This document shows positions 43,901 to 51,644 of a DNA stretch of 64,000 nucleotides, in pieces (within the stretch, counting starts at the first letter, position 1; every line of letters starts with the position of its first letter). A program made the translations under genes and the position numbers. The stretch lies in assembly GCF_003259155.1 (NCBI RefSeq), contig NZ_QGMQ01000008.1, positions 124,001-188,000 of the forward strand, given 5' to 3'. This DNA comes from Marinimicrobium alkaliphilum. Its GTDB lineage: Bacteria; Pseudomonadota; Gammaproteobacteria; Pseudomonadales; Cellvibrionaceae. The notes beneath the pieces are model-generated. The model was not told the origin of the DNA and did not search any database. It was given only the letters and a program-made list of their open reading frames with translations.

Positions 43901-44487
43901 ATGTGGGGGTGGTTGAAGGTCGCTATCGGGCCTACGGTCAGACGCTGGAAATTCCCCGCGGCCGGTTGATTTTTCAGGGCCCCTACGACAACCCGGGCCT
44001 GGATATTCGCGCCCAGCGGGTGATTACCTCACCGGGCGAAGAAGATATTACCGTGGGCCTGGAAATCGGAGGCACCCTGCAGCGTCCGCGCAGCACCGTA
44101 TACTCCACCCCAACGCAGCCCGACAGTGAGGCCATGTCCATGTTGCTGACCGGGCGGCCATTGTCGGGTTCCTCTGATGCCGACGCCTCCATGCTGGTCA
44201 ATGCCATTGGCACCTTGGGGCTTGAGCGGAGCGGCTTCATCACCGCCGAAATTGCCAGCACTTTCGGCCTGGATGAGTTCAGCCTGCAAGCGGGTGATAC
44301 CCTGGAAGAAAGCTCACTCTTTATCGGCAAATACATCACCCCGCGCCTGTTCGTGCGCTATGTGGTGGGCCTGTTTGATCAGACGACCACCATGGGGATG
44401 CGCTACCAACTCACCAACGGCCTGCGTCTGGAGGCCGAGTCTGGCTCCCAGCAAAGCGTGGACATGATTTACAACTTTGAACGCTGA
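40924..44487 (+). CDS. tamB: TamB inner-membrane-anchored translocation protein
   Basis: 1187 aa AsmA-like protein. One N-terminal transmembrane anchor (about 8-34), a long beta-taco body with alternating hydrophobic residues, and the C-terminal DUF490 domain (from about 880) ending in the conserved VGLFDQTTTMGMRYQLTNGL segment that docks on TamA. Bridges the periplasm and probably conducts lipids. Slightly shorter than the E. coli protein. Its stop codon directly abuts the stop of the convergent gene. Confidence 0.94.
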   Translation: MRWVWLILRWLRFTLLSVLAIFVTLVLLVSLIVATEPGSRWAINTAVERIPMVELGTIEGNMLTGLDVSYVDYALDEQHYRIEELSFRWQPLALLYRSVSVQSLEASRVTLVLPAGAEADPEPTDWSDFEWPSLALPVQIQLGGLALRDITLVQGDNEFYLESVSGSYTHGSFSARVDDLEVVAPAFRVNASARLGVRHPYAGEVTVDWHYDLPMGEDEPPLRLAGQGELDGNIDDLRLRHQLQGPVALDTRAQIELFLLEERNPRVSLDNRWLGQSPPERFWTLDQPLPVSSGRLQWSGWLDDYRVQLNLSAAAEGLPPLALVLDARGDLAELQIDTLQATLAAMRLNTNGWLAWAEPATERTLAWDLALSTEDINPGDWLEDWPGQVSASLRTRGAWAEDYLDVQVEELDLSGQLRDLALSGSGAARFADGRLETEGLAVGLGENRLQINGHWDDTFDLSWQLTAPGLGDIDPDLSGTLNAEGRLSGDWESPALQLALAGDALGWRDYAIDVLAIDVEQTGSASFRLAASAEGLQLNEQRLEQVTLTGDGSLDDHRVALSVNSETYGQLALSLGGSYGDEQWQGQFDAFELRMPEAPRVWLLSSDTLVLGPERAEIGRQCLTTRIGRNPGDDDEPPGALCVDGVWDQSEGTALNLAINSFSLRMANLFLGPEATIGGYLEGQGEFVMRPGLSPEASLSLHTRDGEFRYQYEDDDLDVYAWERLELSARWVDNEINADFITDWAEYGDARARLQIAMDSRALDGDVQVRFGDLTPLEALVPRLHQVGGDLSADIRIAGTLDTPEVQGQLVLQDGTAMLPELGLEFTDAGVRLNSDQSGLVTLEGEVTSGEGTLTLSAEGSNLIGPDWQLSGSLEGEDFQVIRNTPLEMRVSPSLNASASAEAIRVEGTARIPYGRANIQTVPASATRVSEDVVLVNGLDEEAQAGSRIPLFMDIRLQLGDDVHFSGFGLESRLSGELRLLQTPARGLLTTGDVGVVEGRYRAYGQTLEIPRGRLIFQGPYDNPGLDIRAQRVITSPGEEDITVGLEIGGTLQRPRSTVYSTPTQPDSEAMSMLLTGRPLSGSSDADASMLVNAIGTLGLERSGFITAEIASTFGLDEFSLQAGDTLEESSLFIGKYITPRLFVRYVVGLFDQTTTMGMRYQLTNGLRLEAESGSQQSVDMIYNFER

Positions 44488-47460
44488 TTAACGGCGGGTG
44501 AGGAAGGCAGTGATGGCCTCGGTGTCCAGAGGGCGACTGAGATAGTAACCCTGGATATCCTGGCAGCCCATGTCGCGCAGCAGTTCGAGTTGCTCACGTG
44601 TTTCCACACCTTCGGCGATGCAACGCAATCCCAGGCTTTGCGACAGTTTGATGATCGTGCTGATGATCACCCGGTCGTCCATATCGGTGGTCATATCGCG
44701 CACGAACGACTGATCGATTTTGAGCTTGTAAATTTTCAGGCGTTTGAGGTAGCTGAGCGATGAATAGCCGGTGCCAAAATCGTCGATCGATAGCGCCACC
44801 CCGGCATCGTGCAATTTTTCGATGGCGGTAATGGCCTTTTCCGGGTTGTCCATGGTGATGCTCTCGGTCAGCTCCAGCTCCAGATACTCCGGCGGCAGCT
44901 CTGTGCTTTTCAGAATATCGAGAATACGCTGCGCCAGTTGCGGTTGGCGGAACTGCATGGCGGAAAGATTGATGGCTATTTTTGGGGGTGCAATGCCCTG
45001 ATCGATCCACTTGCGCGCCTGGCGAGCGGCGGTGCGAAGCACCCACTCGCCAATGGGCAGGATCAGACCGCTGGTTTCGGCAATGGGAATGAACTCGGCC
45101 GGCGATACCCGGCCCAGCGTGGGGTGGGTCCAGCGCAGTAGCGCTTCCAGACCGATAATGGCGCCGGTGTGCAAACACTGCTGGGGCTGATAGTGCAGCT
45201 CGAACTGATTCAGCTCGAGTGCCCGGCGCATGGCGTTTTCCAGTTCCAGCGTGCGCACATAATGGGTCTGCAGTTCGGGCGTAAAGAAGCTGTAAGTGTT
45301 GCGTCCCTCCTGCTTGGCCCGGTACATGGCGATATCGGCATTGGTATAGAGCGAGTTGAGGTTGTCACCGTCATCGGGGTAGATCGCAATTCCCACAGAG
45401 CTGGTGATTGATAATTCGTAACTGCCCACCACGAAAGGTGGGGCGAGCATTTCCAGAATCTTTTGTGCGGCGTGGGCCGCACCGTTAGCATCGGTGTCAG
45501 GTAACAGCACGATAAACTCATCGCCCCCAGGGCGGGCAAAGGTATCACCCTCACGGATGATTTTTTGTACTCGCTGGGCAAAGGCCACCAACAGCTCATC
45601 GCCGACATGGTGGCCGAGCGAGTCATTGATGGTCTTGAAATTATCCAGGTCGAGAAACAGCATGGCCAGGGATTGGCCGCTGCGATGCGCCAGGTGCAAG
45701 GCCTGGTTGGCGCGCTCCTCCAGCAGTGAGCGGTTGGGGAGACTGGTGAGTGGATCGTAATAGGCCAGTTGATGGATCTGTTCCTGATCCTGTTTGAGCC
45801 GGGTAATATCACTCACGATACCGATGTAGTGGCTGACGCGCCCTTCACCGTCAGTCATGCGGCTGATGCTCAGCCACTCGGGGTAAATGGAACCGTCTTT
45901 GCGCCGGTTCCACACCTCGCCTTGCCAGACACCGGTAGTGTTAATGCTGTCCCACATGGCCTCGTAAAAGCTGGCGTCGTGTCGGCCCGACGACAGCATG
46001 CGCGGCGTGTTGCCGATGACCTCGTCCTCGTCATAGCCGGTGATGCGTAAAAACGCATGGTTGACCATGACAATCTCTTGCTCGGGATTGGTGATCAAAA
46101 AGCCTTCGCTGCCGCGTTCAAAGACTTTGGCGGCCAACTCGAGTTTGGCTTCATCTTCCACCTGCTTGGTGATGTCGATGTGGGTGCCGACGGTCAGGTT
46201 GGTCGGGTCACCCTGGTCATCTTTCAGGGTCCGTCCGCGCGAGAGTACCCACACCCAGTGTCCGTCCGCGTGCAGCATGCGAAACTTGCTTTCGTACATG
46301 CCGTCGCCCGGGCGGGCGAGGTAGGCGTTAAAGCGCTCAGTGGCGGCCACGCGATCGTCCGGGTGAATCAGTTGCGTCCAATGGGTATCGAGGTTGTCGC
46401 GTTGGTCCGAGTAGTCGGCCGGATTCAGCCCGAGCAAGGAAAAATATTCGTTCGAACAGCGCAGGCGTCGCTCGCGTGCAAAAAACTCCCAGGCGCCGGT
46501 GCCCGAGGCGGCCACCAGGGACTTAAAGCGTTGCAGGCTGGTGCTCACCGCACGCGTGCGCTGCCGGACTTTGGCTTCCAAGTGGCGTTTGTGCCAGTGC
46601 AGCTCAAACAGGGTCTTGAACAGGTAGGCGATCATGGCGCTGAATACCAGACTCAAACCGCCAAGCCCCGCCCGCCAAGGGGTGGATGCCCAGCCGTCGG
46701 CGGGGTGAACATCGAGCATCCAGGTGCCGTTGGGCACCTGGATGACCTGGGTCACCGGGTCCCGGTCGGTGAAGGCGGGGTCTTGCGCGATGGTTTGGCG
46801 CGCGCCGGTATCCGGGTGTTGGCGCCACAGGTGATAACTCAATCCCTGCGCCTGCAGGTCATCCAGGCCTGCGCCGGAGAGCGCGTCCTCCAGACGAATC
46901 GTGACGTTAGTAAAACCCCAAAATTGTGGTTCGTCTTCGGTGTCGAGAAACACCGGGTAGCGGCCGACAATCCCCAGTCCCCCCTGAATCAGTTCCAGCG
47001 GTCCGGCAACGCTGAGGACGCCGGCCTCGAGCGCGCGCAGAGACTCTCCGGCCTGTTGAATATCCGCCAACTGATTGAAGCCCAGGGCGCGCTCGTTACC
47101 CGCCTCGGGTCTGATGAGTGTGATGATGCCGTCGGGCGACAGTGACAAAGCAAAAACGTTGGGGTAAAGGTGCAGCAGGTAGCTGGCGACATCGTCAAAG
47201 CTTTCGGCGACGTTGTCGGTATGGCGCACAAAACTGGCTAAGGTCAGCCCGGCGGAGAGCGAGTGGCGCAAATCCGTTTCCAGGGCGCGCGCGCCGCCAG
47301 CGGCTTGAGTGGCCGCCTGAAAGCGGGTTTCCTGAATCAGCGATCGATACACCAGCTGGCTGAATATCAGGGATATCACCAGCGTCAGGAGGAAAGTCGC
47401 AGCGGCAACGATCCACGCAGTTTGCGCAGTCGTGAAAGTTGAGCGGATCGAACGCGTCAT
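44488..47460 (-). CDS. CHASE/PAS-GGDEF-EAL cyclic-di-GMP protein
   Basis: 990-aa inner-membrane signalling protein. TM1 about 15-38, a periplasmic CHASE-like sensor (about 40-265), TM2 about 267-285, two PAS domains (about 310-435 and 440-555), GGDEF (560-730) and EAL (735-990). The cyclase motif GGDEF (645-649) is intact, with an RxxD inhibitory site (Arg636-Asp639) five residues before it. The EAL motif is intact (772-774), as are the DDFGTG and EGVET segments. Both activities could therefore be present; the net direction cannot be predicted. Confidence 0.94.
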   Translation of the reverse strand: MTRSIRSTFTTAQTAWIVAAATFLLTLVISLIFSQLVYRSLIQETRFQAATQAAGGARALETDLRHSLSAGLTLASFVRHTDNVAESFDDVASYLLHLYPNVFALSLSPDGIITLIRPEAGNERALGFNQLADIQQAGESLRALEAGVLSVAGPLELIQGGLGIVGRYPVFLDTEDEPQFWGFTNVTIRLEDALSGAGLDDLQAQGLSYHLWRQHPDTGARQTIAQDPAFTDRDPVTQVIQVPNGTWMLDVHPADGWASTPWRAGLGGLSLVFSAMIAYLFKTLFELHWHKRHLEAKVRQRTRAVSTSLQRFKSLVAASGTGAWEFFARERRLRCSNEYFSLLGLNPADYSDQRDNLDTHWTQLIHPDDRVAATERFNAYLARPGDGMYESKFRMLHADGHWVWVLSRGRTLKDDQGDPTNLTVGTHIDITKQVEDEAKLELAAKVFERGSEGFLITNPEQEIVMVNHAFLRITGYDEDEVIGNTPRMLSSGRHDASFYEAMWDSINTTGVWQGEVWNRRKDGSIYPEWLSISRMTDGEGRVSHYIGIVSDITRLKQDQEQIHQLAYYDPLTSLPNRSLLEERANQALHLAHRSGQSLAMLFLDLDNFKTINDSLGHHVGDELLVAFAQRVQKIIREGDTFARPGGDEFIVLLPDTDANGAAHAAQKILEMLAPPFVVGSYELSITSSVGIAIYPDDGDNLNSLYTNADIAMYRAKQEGRNTYSFFTPELQTHYVRTLELENAMRRALELNQFELHYQPQQCLHTGAIIGLEALLRWTHPTLGRVSPAEFIPIAETSGLILPIGEWVLRTAARQARKWIDQGIAPPKIAINLSAMQFRQPQLAQRILDILKSTELPPEYLELELTESITMDNPEKAITAIEKLHDAGVALSIDDFGTGYSSLSYLKRLKIYKLKIDQSFVRDMTTDMDDRVIISTIIKLSQSLGLRCIAEGVETREQLELLRDMGCQDIQGYYLSRPLDTEAITAFLTRR

Positions 47461-47652
47461 TCGTCGTCCTGTCGGGTATGGCGCCGGTGTTGGTACTCAC
47501 TACTCAGTAAGCGGTGACTCTCAGTATAGCGGCATTTTCTGCCAATTTGGGTAGAAAATAAACCGTGCCCTGGGTGTGCATCCGCGAAACGCTGCGCACG
47601 CAAAGCCCGCAGGCCAAGTCGGTGATTTGCCACAAAAAGCTTTCAAAGTCAT

Positions 47653-47668
47653 TGTGAAATCGGTTACA
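47653..47668. promoter_or_regulatory. CRP-like site upstream of GMC set 1
   Basis: TGTGA-N6-TTACA, one mismatch from the CRP/Vfr consensus TGTGA-N6-TCACA, 52 bp before the first gene. A hairpin GCGCCC/GGGCGC lies at 47686-47704 in the leader. CRP-type control would fit sugar catabolism. Confidence 0.4.
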
Positions 47669-47719
47669 TTTGGCATCATAACTGAGCGCCCCCACGTCGG
47701 GCGCCTAACCGAGGTCGCT

Positions 47720-48319
47720 ATGAGCCAATCAACATTCCCCAGCAACGCAAACCGGCGCACGGCGCTCAAGCAGCTGGCGCTCGCCTGTGGCGTGCTGCTC
47801 AGTGGTCGTTCGCTTGATCTTTTGGCGGCGAATATCGCGCTTCCCCAAGATCAGACCCGGCGCCAGCAGCGTCTGCTCGATGAGCCTCAGCGCACGCTGG
47901 TGGCGCAGTTGGGGGAACTGATCATTCCCACCACCGATACCCCCGGCGCCATCGCTGCCGGGGTCCACGAATTTATTGATCACCAGCTGGCCTACTGTGC
48001 CAGCCGGGACGAACAACGGGCGTTTCTCGACGGGCTGCGCCGAGTGGAGCAGGTGGCTCAGCGCCGCCACGATCAGCCGTTCCTGGCCTGTGACCAGGAC
48101 CAGCAGGTGGCACTGCTGCGGGCAATGGAGGCGGCGGATGAGCCGTTTACCGGGGCTGACCGGGCGTTTTTCCGGCAACTCAAGGGGTTGGTGCTGCTGG
48201 GCTACTACACCTCCGAGGTGGGTGCGACCCAGGAGCTCGCCTATGCCGCGGTGCCCGGTGACTACCGCCCGATAACCTTTGAGGAAGTGGGCCGGGCCTG
48301 GTCCAATCGCGCGCCCTGA
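47720..48319 (+). CDS. Gluconate_2-dh3 family small subunit, Tat-exported (set 1)
   Basis: 199 aa from the ATG at 47720 with GAGGT 4 nt upstream. Tat-type signal (NRRTALKQLALACGVLL), then the Gluconate_2-dh3 pattern: LIIPTTDTPGAIAAGVHEFID and LLGYYTSEVGATQELAY near the end. This subunit carries a folded GMC partner across the membrane by its Tat signal and supports electron transfer. The GMC gene follows after 32 bp. Confidence 0.88.
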   Translation: MSQSTFPSNANRRTALKQLALACGVLLSGRSLDLLAANIALPQDQTRRQQRLLDEPQRTLVAQLGELIIPTTDTPGAIAAGVHEFIDHQLAYCASRDEQRAFLDGLRRVEQVAQRRHDQPFLACDQDQQVALLRAMEAADEPFTGADRAFFRQLKGLVLLGYYTSEVGATQELAYAAVPGDYRPITFEEVGRAWSNRAP

Positions 48320-48351
48320 TACCGGCCACAGACAATCAGTGATGAGATGTT

Positions 48352-50067
48352 ATGACTAAGACTGAGCAAAAATTTGATGCCATTGTAGTGGGTTCCGGCG
48401 TCTCCGGCGGCTGGGCCGCCAAGGAGTTGTCTGAGCGGGGCCTGAAGACTTTGATGGTGGAGCGCGGCCCCCACGTCGAGCATCGCAAGGACTATGTGGG
48501 GGAGGGCGTTGCGCCCTGGGAGATGCCTTTTCGTGGCGCCGTGGAGTTTGAGCGGGTGCAGAACGAGCAGGCCATTCAGCAGCAGTGCTACGCCTACAAC
48601 GACGCCACCAAACAGTTTTTTGGCAACGACCGGGATCTGCCCTACAGCATCCCGGAGGATAAGCCTTTCAGCTGGATTCGCGGCAATCAGCTCGGGGGCA
48701 AGTCCCTGACCTGGCATCGCCAGTCCTACCGCTTGAGCGACCTGGAGTTTACCGCCAACAGCCGCGACGACTACGGCATCGACTGGCCCGTGCGTTACGC
48801 TGACCTGGAGGACTGGTACGCTTACGTGGAGCGCTTTGCGGGCATCAGCGGCAACCGGGACAAGATCGATATTCTGCCCGACAGTGTCAGTCAGCCGCCC
48901 TACGCCATGAACGCCGTGGAGCAGGCTCTGAAGCAGCGCCTGGAGTCCCGGTACCAGGACCGCAAAATGATCATTGGTCGCTGCGCCCACCTGACCGAGC
49001 CCACCGATGAGCAGAAGGCGCTCGGTCGCTTCCGCTGCATGGCGCGCAACGAGTGTCAGAAAGGCTGCAGCTTTGGGGCTTACTTTTCAACGCAAAGTGC
49101 GACCCTACCGGCCGCGCTGGCGACCGGCAATCTGTCCGTGGCCACCGACAGTGTCGTACACAGCGTCATTTATGATGAAAAAACCGGGCGCGCCACCGGA
49201 ATTCGGGTCATCGACGCCAACAGTCTGGCCCAGCGGGAATACCACGCCGATGTAGTGTTTCTGTGTGCCTCCACTATCGGCACGACCCAGATCATGCTCA
49301 ACTCCACCAGTAAGACTTTCCCCAACGGCATCGCCAATTCCTCCGGGGTGCTCGGGCACTACCTGATGGACCACCTCTACGGCGCCGGTGCCCATGGCCG
49401 CGTGCCGGGCTTTGAGGACGATTACTACCACGGCCGCCGGCCTACGGGCATTTATATTCCCCGGTTCCGTAATCTCTACCGCCAGGATGAGGGTGTGAAT
49501 TTTCTGCGTGGCTATGCCTTTGCCGGCAGTGCCCAGCGTGATGAATGGGGCAATTTCGCCCACCGAGACGGCTTTGGCAAAGATTTCAAACAGGCCATCC
49601 GCCAGGCGGGTGGCTGGTCCTTTGGACTATGGGGCCAAGGAGAAATGTTGCCACGTTACGAGAACCAGATTACGCTACACCCGACCAAGAAAGACAAATG
49701 GGGTATGCCGCAGGTTCATATCGACTGTAGCTACTCCGACAACGACAATAAAATGCGTGAGGATATGGCCGAAAGTGCCGCCGAGATTCTTGAGGCGATG
49801 GGCTGTGTCGATATCCACAAAAGCATTGACTGGGATCGTCCGCCCGGCCTCTCAATCCACGAGATGGGTACCGCGCGGATGGGCCGAGATCCCGAGACTT
49901 CGGTGCTCAACGGCTACAATCAGGCGCACGATGTGCCCAACCTGTTTGTCACCGACGGCGCCTGTATGACGTCAAACGCCTGGCAAAATCCGTCGCTGAC
50001 GTACATGGCCCTTACCGCCCGCGCCTGCGCTTTCGCTGCCGAGCAGCTCAAGCGCGGAAACCTTTGA
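48352..50067 (+). CDS. GMC-type FAD oxidoreductase, catalytic subunit (set 1)
   Basis: 571 aa without its own signal peptide. FAD-binding VVGSGVSGGWAAKEL (about 12-26) and ERG, catalytic His in HEMGTARMG and Asn in NPSLTYMAL, as in glucose/gluconate and glucoside-3-dehydrogenases. Three cysteines with spacing C-x5-C-x3-C (CMARNECQKGC, about 226-236) are shared with the set 2 enzyme and may bind an iron-sulfur cluster. Probably exported with the Tat-targeted small subunit. Substrate unknown. Confidence 0.88.
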   Translation: MTKTEQKFDAIVVGSGVSGGWAAKELSERGLKTLMVERGPHVEHRKDYVGEGVAPWEMPFRGAVEFERVQNEQAIQQQCYAYNDATKQFFGNDRDLPYSIPEDKPFSWIRGNQLGGKSLTWHRQSYRLSDLEFTANSRDDYGIDWPVRYADLEDWYAYVERFAGISGNRDKIDILPDSVSQPPYAMNAVEQALKQRLESRYQDRKMIIGRCAHLTEPTDEQKALGRFRCMARNECQKGCSFGAYFSTQSATLPAALATGNLSVATDSVVHSVIYDEKTGRATGIRVIDANSLAQREYHADVVFLCASTIGTTQIMLNSTSKTFPNGIANSSGVLGHYLMDHLYGAGAHGRVPGFEDDYYHGRRPTGIYIPRFRNLYRQDEGVNFLRGYAFAGSAQRDEWGNFAHRDGFGKDFKQAIRQAGGWSFGLWGQGEMLPRYENQITLHPTKKDKWGMPQVHIDCSYSDNDNKMREDMAESAAEILEAMGCVDIHKSIDWDRPPGLSIHEMGTARMGRDPETSVLNGYNQAHDVPNLFVTDGACMTSNAWQNPSLTYMALTARACAFAAEQLKRGNL

Positions 50068-50120
50068 GGGCGGAAGCGTCAAAGTACCTGTGATTACACT
50101 AACGATAGAAGGAAGTGCCC

Positions 50121-50987
50121 ATGAAACTGTTCAAACCGGTAATGACAGCGCTGTTATCCGCTGTTTTCGCATTCTCCAGTGCCGTGTCGGCGCATAATCA
50201 CGGCGGCAGCACCGAGCCGGGCGTCAGCGTTCAGCTCTGGTCCGTCAACCGCACCCTGGCAGACGACTTTGAAGGTACGATCAAGGCGCTGGGCGAGATG
50301 GGCTTTGACGGCGTCGAGCTGGCGGGCGACTACGGCCCCTACGGCGATGACCCGGAAGGTCTGAAGGCGTTCCTGGCCGAGCATGGCCTGAAAGTGTCCG
50401 GTGCCCATGTGCACTTTGATGCCTTTAACGAGGACAACTTTGATGACACCGTTGCCTTCTTCACGGCCGTTGGCGCCAAGAAGCTGATTATCCCCATGGA
50501 TCATCGCGCCTTTACCGATAGCGAAGTGGACAATGTCGTGACCGACCTGGTGCGCTACTCGGAGAAGCTCGAACCCTACGGCCTGAAAACCGGCTACCAC
50601 AACCATGCCGAAGAGTTTGACCGCTTTGGTGATACCACTTACTGGGATTACATCGCCGCGAGTACGCCCGAGCGTGTGGTGCTGCAGTTGGATGTGGGCT
50701 GGGTCGTCGCTGCCGGTAAAGACCCGGAAGAGTATGTGCGCCGCTACCCGGGCCGCACCTTGACCGCCCATATCAAAGCGGGTTTGCCGGACGATGCCCC
50801 CGCCGATGCCAAGCCGATTCTGGGCCAGGATGTGGCGGATTGGAAAGGCGTGATTCAGGCCATGAAAGAGGTGGGTGGCACCCGCTGGTTGGTGCTCGAG
50901 CAGGAAGTCTACCCGGATGGCATGACCCAACTGGAAGCCGTGCAGGCCTCCATGAACGGGCTACAGGAGATTCTGTCCGATCTGTAA
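50121..50987 (+). CDS. Periplasmic sugar isomerase/epimerase-like TIM barrel (set 1)
   Basis: 288 aa from the ATG at 50121 (AAGGA 7 nt upstream). Sec signal peptide with cleavage near AVSA|HN. Xylose-isomerase-like TIM barrel (AP-endonuclease-2 superfamily): QLWSVNR, GFDGVELAG, KVSGAHVHF, TGYHNHAEEF, QLDVGWV and HIKAGL, with metal-ligand Glu, Asp and His in typical places. An exported isomerase of this family next to a sugar dehydrogenase suggests it acts on an oxidised (keto-) sugar. A terminator follows. Confidence 0.85.
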   Translation: MKLFKPVMTALLSAVFAFSSAVSAHNHGGSTEPGVSVQLWSVNRTLADDFEGTIKALGEMGFDGVELAGDYGPYGDDPEGLKAFLAEHGLKVSGAHVHFDAFNEDNFDDTVAFFTAVGAKKLIIPMDHRAFTDSEVDNVVTDLVRYSEKLEPYGLKTGYHNHAEEFDRFGDTTYWDYIAASTPERVVLQLDVGWVVAAGKDPEEYVRRYPGRTLTAHIKAGLPDDAPADAKPILGQDVADWKGVIQAMKEVGGTRWLVLEQEVYPDGMTQLEAVQASMNGLQEILSDL

Positions 50988-51007
50988 ATGACGCGCATAA
51001 CGTCCAC

Positions 51008-51037
51008 AAAAAAAGGCAGCCTTGGCTGCCTTTTTTT
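51008..51037. terminator. Bidirectional terminator between the two GMC sets
   Basis: A7-GGCAGC, CTTG loop, GCTGCC-T7. Symmetrical, so it stops both convergent operons. Confidence 0.95.
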
Positions 51038-51057
51038 GTGTCCGGGAAAACGGGTGG

Positions 51058-51642
51058 TCAGGTAGCCCAGGCCCGGTCGCCTTTTTCGTAGGGGTAACAG
51101 CCGTCGTAGCGGCCGGGTGTAGCGATATGGCGCAAGGCCTGGGTGGCCCCGGCCTCGGAGGTGAAAAAGCCGAACAGGGTCAGCTGCTTGAGCATGGTGT
51201 AGAAATGGCTGCCGCTGATCTGGTTGCGCCGATCTTCGAGCGGCCGGTAGGGGGCCTCGCGCGCCTCCTGTTCCAGCTGTTCGAGCAGGGCCTTACGCTG
51301 TTCGGGTGTCATGGCCAAGAAGCTGCTCCCGTACTCCGACTCGCAGCGCGTGCGGATCTCTGCCAGCCCCCGGTGAAATTCCTGCTGGTCTTCGGGGAAA
51401 TAGCAATTGTTCACCATGCGCTCCATAAAGCGGCCGATCTCGGCATCTTTGGCGCCGGGTACGTCGGTGCGCGGCAGAATGGTCTCGCCGATTTCATCCA
51501 TCAGCGCGATATCGCTGTCGCTGAAAGTCAGACCGGCGGCCGGGGCGGCGCCGTTGGTGCAGCCGCTCAGGATGGCGGTGCCACCGATCATGGCCGTGCC
51601 TGTGAGCGCGGCGATCGCTTTTAACAGTTCTCGTCTTTCCAC
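51058..51642 (-). CDS. Gluconate_2-dh3 family small subunit, Tat lipoprotein (set 2)
   Basis: 194 aa, GTG at 51642, with GAGGA about 10 nt upstream inside the end of the GMC gene. Signal MERRELLKAIAALTG with RR and a lipobox LSGC (Cys28): a Tat-exported lipoprotein. Shares ILPRTDVPGAKDAEIGRFM and LFGFFTSEAGATQ with the set 1 subunit. Lipid anchoring distinguishes it from set 1 and would tether the dehydrogenase to a membrane. Confidence 0.88.
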   Translation of the reverse strand: MERRELLKAIAALTGTAMIGGTAILSGCTNGAAPAAGLTFSDSDIALMDEIGETILPRTDVPGAKDAEIGRFMERMVNNCYFPEDQQEFHRGLAEIRTRCESEYGSSFLAMTPEQRKALLEQLEQEAREAPYRPLEDRRNQISGSHFYTMLKQLTLFGFFTSEAGATQALRHIATPGRYDGCYPYEKGDRAWAT

Positions 51643-51644
51643 GG

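Noticed and set aside
51058-51642. Set 2 considered a recent inverted duplication of set 1
   Set aside because: Gene order is not mirrored, the small subunits differ (lipobox only in set 2) and the isomerases belong to different subfamilies.
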